In this document: piece after piece, positions 59,851-64,000 of the stretch
Layout of the letters: every line of letters starts with the position of its first letter
How positions within the stretch are numbered: position 1 is the stretch's first letter
DNA from: Georgenia thermotolerans
GTDB taxonomy: Bacteria; Actinomycetota; Actinomycetes; Actinomycetales; Actinomycetaceae
NCBI RefSeq assembly: GCF_009193185.1
Contig: NZ_VUKF01000010.1
Coordinates: forward strand, 43,066-107,065
DNA: 64,000 bases
Direction of reading: 5' to 3'
The notes under the pieces: model-generated
Told to the model about the DNA's origin: nothing
Databases searched by the model: none
What the model saw: the letters and a program-made list of their open reading frames with translations, nothing else
Translations under genes and position numbers: made by a program

Positions 59851-59900
59851 GACGAAGTCGAGGTATTGGCTGTCAGTACAGCCAATACCTCGACTTCGTC
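59851..59900. repeat. Perfect 23-bp inverted repeat with 4-nt loop, AT-rich for this genome
   Basis: Left arm 59851-59873, loop CAGT (59874-59877), right arm 59878-59900, with no mismatch. The arm reads GACGAAGTCGAGGTATTGG and continues CTGT, roughly half A+T in a genome above 70% GC. It lies between convergent ybbN-like and glgB genes. It may act as terminator, but there is no T-tract and a separate GC-rich terminator stands 46 bp away. Confidence 0.97.
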
Positions 59901-59946
59901 GACCCTGACGCGGCCGGCGTGGCACGTGCCCGTGCCACAGAGCAGA

Positions 59947-59982
59947 GCCCCGCCTGCGGTGACGTCTCACCGCGGGCGGGGC
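59947..59982 (-). terminator. glgB terminator hairpin
   Basis: A 16-bp stem with one T-G pair (59947-59962 with 59967-59982) and a CGTC loop, 8 nt past the glgB stop. The apex reads GGTGACGTCTCACC, which includes TGACGTCTC, the core of the 19-bp repeat family. Confidence 0.85.
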
Positions 59983-59990
59983 ACCGTCGT

Positions 59991-62408
59991 TCACCGTGCG
60001 GAGCGGCGGTCCCTCCGCACGGGGCCGGGGCCGTCACCGTGCGGGTGGGTGCTCTGGGCGCCTGCCCAGCCGGTCTCGGTCGCCGCCGTGGGCGCCGCCC
60101 CGCGAGGGGCCGCCCCGCGAGGAGCCTTCTCGGGCGGGGCCGCCGCGGCAGCCGCCGCCGGCGCCGCGGCGCGCGGGGCGGTGTCCGGCACCAGCAGCAG
60201 CGCGCCCAGGGGCGGCACGCGCAGCACCGCCGAGGCGGGCCGGCCGTGCCAGCCGACGTTCTCGGCGCGCACCCGCCCGAGGTTGCCCACGCCCGAGCCG
60301 CCGTAGGCCGGGGCGTCGGTGTTGAGCACCTCGAGCCAGTCCCCGCCCTTCGGCAGCCCCACCCGGTAGCCCTCGTGCGGGGTGCCGGCGAAGTTGATGA
60401 CGCACACCATCATCTGCTCGCCGTCACGGGTGCGGCGCAGGTAGGCGAGGGTGTTGTGGTCCCCGTCGCTCGCCTCGATCCACTCGAACCCGCGGGTGGA
60501 GAAGTCCTCCGCCCACAGCGCCGGGTGCGCCGTGTAGACCTCGTTGAGGTCCTTGACGAGCTGGGTGACGCCGGCGTGGCCGGGATCGTCCAGCTGCCAC
60601 CAGTCCAGCCCGCGGGCCTCGCTCCACTCGGCCTCCTGGGCGAACTCCTGGCCCATGAACAGCAGCTGCTTGCCCGGGTGGGTCCACTGGTAGGCCAGCA
60701 GCGCCCGCACGCCGGCGAGCTGCTGCCAGCGGTCCCCGGGCATCTTGGTGAGCAGCGAGCCCTTGCCGTGCACGACCTCGTCGTGGCTCAGCGGCAGGAC
60801 GAACTGCTCCGAGAAGGCGTAGACGAGGGAGAACGTCAGCTCCCCGTGGTGGTAGCGGCGGTTGATCGGCTCCTCCGCCAGGTACCGCAGGGTGTCGTTC
60901 ATCCACCCCATGTTCCACTTGAGGCCGAACCCCAGGCCGCCGTGGGAGGTCGGCGCGGTCACCCCCGGCCAGGCGGTGGACTCCTCGGCGACCATGACGA
61001 TGCCGGGCACCTTGCGGTAGGCCGTCGCCGTCGTCTCCTGCAGGAAGCTGATGGCCTCGAGGTTCTCCCGACCGCCGCGCACGTTGGGCCGCCACTGGCC
61101 CGGCTGGCGCGAGTAGTCGAGGTAGAGCATGGAGGCGACGGCGTCCACCCGCAGCCCGTCGACGTGGAACTCCTGCAGCCAGTACAGGGCGTTGGCGACG
61201 AGGAAGTTGCGCACCTCCCGCCGGCCGTAGTTGAACACGTAGGTGCCCCAGTCCTGCTGCTCCCCGCGCAGCGGGTCGGGGTCCTCGTAGAGGGCGGTGC
61301 CGTCGAAGCGGGCCAGCGCCCAGGCGTCCTTGGGGAAGTGCGCGGGCACCCAGTCGAGGATGACGCCGATGCCGGCCTGGTGGAGGCGGTCGATGAGGTA
61401 GCGCAGGTCGTCGGGGGTGCCGAAGCGCGCCGTCGGGGCGTAGTAGGAGGTGACCTGGTAGCCCCAGGACCCGCCAAAGGGGTGCTCGGCCACCGGCAGG
61501 AACTCCACGTGGGTGAAGCCCAGGTGCGTGACGTGGGCGACGAGCTCCTCGGCCAGCTCGCGGTAGCCCAGCCCGGGCCGCCAGGAGCCGAGGTGGACCT
61601 CGTAGATGCTCATCGGCCCGGTGTGCGGGTTGGTGTGGGTCCGGCGGGCGAGCCAGGCGTCGTCGTTCCAGGTGTAGCTGGAGACGTCCACGACCGAGGC
61701 GGTGGCCGGGGGCACCTCGGTGCGGCGGGCCATCGGGTCGGCCTTCTGGTGCCAGGAGCCGTCCTGATACTGGATCTCGTACTTGTACTTCTGCCCGGCG
61801 GTGGCGTCGGGCAGGAACAGCTCCCACACGCCCGAGATGCCCAGCGAGCGCATGGCGCTGGTGGAGCCGTCCCAGCCGTTGAAGTCGCCGATGACGCGCA
61901 CCGCGCGGGCGTTGGGCGCCCACACGGCGAAGCTGACGCCGTGGACGTCGCCGAGCTCGCTGGGGTAGGTGTGCAGGTGGGCGCCGAGCACCCGCCACAG
62001 CTCCTCGTGGCGGCCCTCGGCGATGAGGTGCCGGTCGAGCTCGCCGACGGTGGGCAGGAAGCGGTAGGGGTCGTCGACCAGGGTGCTGACGTCGCCGTAG
62101 GTCACCCGCACGCGGTAGTCGGGCACCTCCCGGCCGGGCAGGACGGCGACCCACACCCCGTCCTGCTCGTGGGTGGCGGGGTAGGTGCCGGCGGCGGTGA
62201 CGATCTCGACGCCGTCGGCGAGGTGGCGCACCGTGCGGACGGTCACGCCGCTGTCGCCGACGTGGGGGCCGAGGACGGCGTGGGGGTCGTGGGAGTAGCC
62301 GTAGGCGACGCGGTGCAGCTCGGCGGGCTCGACCGGGAGGGGCGCCGCGCTGGTGGTCGCGGAGGCATCGGGGCCGGTGGGGGCGTCGTGGCTGAGATCG
62401 CGGTCCAT
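59991..62408 (-). CDS. glgB: 1,4-alpha-glucan branching enzyme
   Basis: Forms alpha-1,6 branches in glycogen or the GlgE-pathway glucan. 805 aa: an N-terminal CBM48-type region (about 90-230, [22 protein letters not shown]), a GH13 barrel with [10 protein letters not shown], nucleophile Asp in [12 protein letters not shown], acid/base Glu in [11 protein letters not shown] and [16 protein letters not shown] beta-sandwich domain and an unusual ~70-residue Ala/Pro/Gly tail ([14 protein letters not shown]) follow. The start ATG 62408 is preceded by a weak GGAAGAG. Last in treS-mak-glgB order, 43 nt after mak. Confidence 0.97.
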   Translation of the reverse strand: MDRDLSHDAPTGPDASATTSAAPLPVEPAELHRVAYGYSHDPHAVLGPHVGDSGVTVRTVRHLADGVEIVTAAGTYPATHEQDGVWVAVLPGREVPDYRVRVTYGDVSTLVDDPYRFLPTVGELDRHLIAEGRHEELWRVLGAHLHTYPSELGDVHGVSFAVWAPNARAVRVIGDFNGWDGSTSAMRSLGISGVWELFLPDATAGQKYKYEIQYQDGSWHQKADPMARRTEVPPATASVVDVSSYTWNDDAWLARRTHTNPHTGPMSIYEVHLGSWRPGLGYRELAEELVAHVTHLGFTHVEFLPVAEHPFGGSWGYQVTSYYAPTARFGTPDDLRYLIDRLHQAGIGVILDWVPAHFPKDAWALARFDGTALYEDPDPLRGEQQDWGTYVFNYGRREVRNFLVANALYWLQEFHVDGLRVDAVASMLYLDYSRQPGQWRPNVRGGRENLEAISFLQETTATAYRKVPGIVMVAEESTAWPGVTAPTSHGGLGFGLKWNMGWMNDTLRYLAEEPINRRYHHGELTFSLVYAFSEQFVLPLSHDEVVHGKGSLLTKMPGDRWQQLAGVRALLAYQWTHPGKQLLFMGQEFAQEAEWSEARGLDWWQLDDPGHAGVTQLVKDLNEVYTAHPALWAEDFSTRGFEWIEASDGDHNTLAYLRRTRDGEQMMVCVINFAGTPHEGYRVGLPKGGDWLEVLNTDAPAYGGSGVGNLGRVRAENVGWHGRPASAVLRVPPLGALLLVPDTAPRAAAPAAAAAAAPPEKAPRGAAPRGAAPTAATETGWAGAQSTHPHGDGPGPVRRDRRSAR

Positions 62409-62451
62409 GGGGACCACTCTTCCATCACCCCTGCCGACGCGCGCGTCTGCG

Positions 62452-63870
62452 TCAGCCGACCAGCAGCCGGGTGACCCCGGCAAGGGGGATGGGCAGCCAG
62501 TCGGGCCGGTTGCGCGCCTCGTAGACGGCCTCGTAGAGCGCCTTGTCGAGCTCGAGGGCGCGCAGCAGGGCGGCGTCGGCGCGCGGGTCGCGCCCCGTGG
62601 CCGCGCCGTAGCCGTCGAGGAAGGCCTCCCGGGCCCGGGAGGCCCAGGCCTCGTGGGCGCTCAGCTCGGCGGCCTGCCCGGCCTCCCGCCCGGCGGCGGC
62701 GGGGCCCGCGGGGGTCTTGGTGCTGCCGCCGGACTCGCGGGCGGCGACGGTCGCCGAGCCTGCGGCGTAGTCGAAGGAGCGCAGCATCCCGGCGATGTCC
62801 CGCTGCGGCAGGTCGGGGGCGGTGCGCTCGGCCAGCGGGCGCAGCGGCTCGCCCTCGAAGTCCAGCAGCACCCAGCCGCGACCCGGGACGTCGAGCACCT
62901 GGCCGAGGTGGTAGTCGCCGTGGATGCGCTGCAGCGGCGGCCAGGGCGCCGCGGCACCGGCGCGCAGCACCGCCTCGACGTCCTCGGCGCGAGCGGCCAG
63001 CTCCGGGACGGCCTCGACGGCGGCGGCGAAGCGCTGGCGCCAGCCGTCCAGCATGGCCTCCCGGGCGGCCTCGTCCGCCTCGGCGGTGGGCAGGGCCCGG
63101 GCGAGGACGGCGTGCACCTCGGCGGTGGCCTCCCCGAGCGCGCGTGCCCGGTCGGCGAAGTCGGTGCCGGTCTCCAGGGCGCGCAGCGCCACCCGCCAGG
63201 CGTCCTCCACCCCGGGGAGGAACTCCTGGGCGAAGGCCAGGTGCCCCTCGGCGCGCCGGTCGCCGTCGGGCCACCAGCCGAGCAGGTCGCCCAGCGGGCG
63301 CGGCACGCGGGTGCTGCCCCCGGACGCCAGCGCCTCCTGGACCTCGACGTCGGGGTTGTGCCCGGCCTGGACCACGCGGAAGACCTTGAGGATGACCGGC
63401 GCGCCGTCGGCGACGTCGAAGATGATCGAGGTGTTGGACTGCTCCCCGCGCAGCACCCGCGAGCCGGTGGCGAACACCGCGGCGCCGGCACGGTGCCCGC
63501 GGGCGCCGAGGTCGTCGTCGCCGCCCGCGGGTCCCAGGCGCGCCTCGTCGACGACGGCGGCGAGCAGCGCCGCGGCGCCGGCCGGGTCGTGGCAGCCGTC
63601 GTAGACGACCTGCCCGGGGGCCTCGGCCACGAGGGCGTGCTCGAGCCCGGGCACGGCGGCGGGCCGCACGGTCAGCGGCACCTGGTACAGGACGGGCTCG
63701 GCGGCGCCGACGTCGCGCACGAGCCAGGTGGCGACGTCCACGCCGTCCGGCCCGGGCAGCGCGAGGCCGCCGACCGGCTCCAGGCGCGGCTCGCGTCCCT
63801 TGCCCGTGTACCACCGCTGCCGGGCCATCCAGGCGGGCAGGGCGGCCCGCAGCGCCTCCGACGCCGTCAT
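62452..63870 (-). CDS. mak: Maltokinase (Pep2/Mak)
   Basis: Phosphorylates maltose to maltose-1-phosphate with ATP, feeding GlgE. 472 aa: the N-terminal [21 protein letters not shown], the kinase catalytic region [14 protein letters not shown] and [35 protein letters not shown] (in part [16 protein letters not shown]) are diagnostic. The start ATG 63870 overlaps the stop of the upstream gene (ATGA), as in treS-mak operons. Together with GlgB it makes branched alpha-glucan from trehalose-derived maltose. Confidence 0.95.
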   Translation of the reverse strand: MTASEALRAALPAWMARQRWYTGKGREPRLEPVGGLALPGPDGVDVATWLVRDVGAAEPVLYQVPLTVRPAAVPGLEHALVAEAPGQVVYDGCHDPAGAAALLAAVVDEARLGPAGGDDDLGARGHRAGAAVFATGSRVLRGEQSNTSIIFDVADGAPVILKVFRVVQAGHNPDVEVQEALASGGSTRVPRPLGDLLGWWPDGDRRAEGHLAFAQEFLPGVEDAWRVALRALETGTDFADRARALGEATAEVHAVLARALPTAEADEAAREAMLDGWRQRFAAAVEAVPELAARAEDVEAVLRAGAAAPWPPLQRIHGDYHLGQVLDVPGRGWVLLDFEGEPLRPLAERTAPDLPQRDIAGMLRSFDYAAGSATVAARESGGSTKTPAGPAAAGREAGQAAELSAHEAWASRAREAFLDGYGAATGRDPRADAALLRALELDKALYEAVYEARNRPDWLPIPLAGVTRLLVG

Positions 63871-64000
63871 GACTCGGGCGTCTGGGCCGTGGGGTCGGTG
63901 CGCCGGGGCGCCGGGCCGAGGGCGTCGGCCGGCCCCGCGGGGCCGCCGGTCGCGGAGGCCGGGCCGGACGGGCCGGGCCCGGCGGGGTTGACGGCCGGGC
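63867..64000 (-). CDS. C-terminal tail of an upstream gene, probably treS (cut by window)
   Basis: The frame overlapping the mak start ends in TGA at 63867-63869. Its visible 44 codons encode a Pro/Gly/Ala-rich tail ending [12 protein letters not shown], with no domain. Synteny (treS-mak-glgB) suggests maltose alpha-D-glucosyltransferase/trehalose synthase TreS, whose C-termini are often variable, but the residues themselves do not show it. Confidence 0.55.
   Translation of the reverse strand, partial: PAVNPAGPGPSGPASATGGPAGPADALGPAPRRTDPTAQTPES

Overview
The window comes from a very GC-rich actinobacterium, most likely an aerobic or facultative member of the Micrococcales. The evidence is the fused 2-oxoglutarate decarboxylase/dehydrogenase Kgd, the actinobacterial mismatch endonuclease NucS, an atp operon with a trailing DUF2550 gene, a Rho factor with a large basic insertion, a GlgE-pathway cluster, many GTG/TTG starts and many apparently leaderless transcripts. 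It is core chromosome throughout. I see no prophage, insertion sequence, integrase or CRISPR array.

Layout. 1-4.4 kb: the start of a DMSO-reductase-type molybdoenzyme (DmsA) with moaD, moaA and a GDSL-like protein, all on the minus strand. 4.7-8.5 kb: kgd. 8.8-10.6 kb: a two-component system. 10.7-13.2 kb: two CNNM/CorC-type membrane proteins, preceded by a short Asp/Pro-rich open frame that looks like a leader peptide. 13.2-14.8 kb: an M23 peptidase with a perfect CRP/GlxR-type site upstream. 15.1-19.9 kb: a complete branched-chain-amino-acid-type ABC importer (livGFJHM). 20-24.4 kb: a GAF/PucR-type regulator, 3-hydroxybutyrate dehydrogenase, a glycerophosphodiester phosphodiesterase and a TetR regulator. 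24.6 kb: tRNA-Arg(CCG). 24.8-32.1 kb: argS, lysA and the threonine genes hom-thrC-thrB. 32.3-40.2 kb: rho, rpmE, prfA, prmC, a VanZ-like gene, tsaC, a WecA-type transferase and atpI. 40.3-47.7 kb: atpBEFHAGDC plus DUF2550. 47.8-54.1 kb: a Nudix gene, nucS, nagA, a GH1 beta-glucosidase and small genes. 54.2-59.8 kb: a large DivIVA-like coiled-coil protein, a two-TM protein, a lipoprotein and a YbbN-like thioredoxin-fold protein. 60-64 kb: glgB, maltokinase and the tail of the preceding gene (probably treS).

The genes form tight cotranscribed blocks with ATGA, GTGA or TGATG overlaps: amino-acid synthesis (lysA, then hom-thrC-thrB), translation termination and release-factor methylation (prfA-prmC), ATP synthase, and alpha-glucan synthesis (treS-mak-glgB).

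The least ordinary signals are intergenic. (1) A 19-bp tandem repeat family built on GCGAGACGTCA occurs in four separate gaps. Two of these face each other around nudix-nucS, and one is an inverted pair just after rho. (2) A 39-codon frame with an HPDPPDPDRP stretch ends across the start codon of a CNNM/CorC gene, which recalls the Mg2+-sensing MgtL leader. (3) A perfect 23-bp hairpin, unusually AT-rich for this genome, sits between convergent genes. (4) GGCCACA half-sites occur at the start of the GAF regulator and in the promoter gap of its neighbour bdhA.
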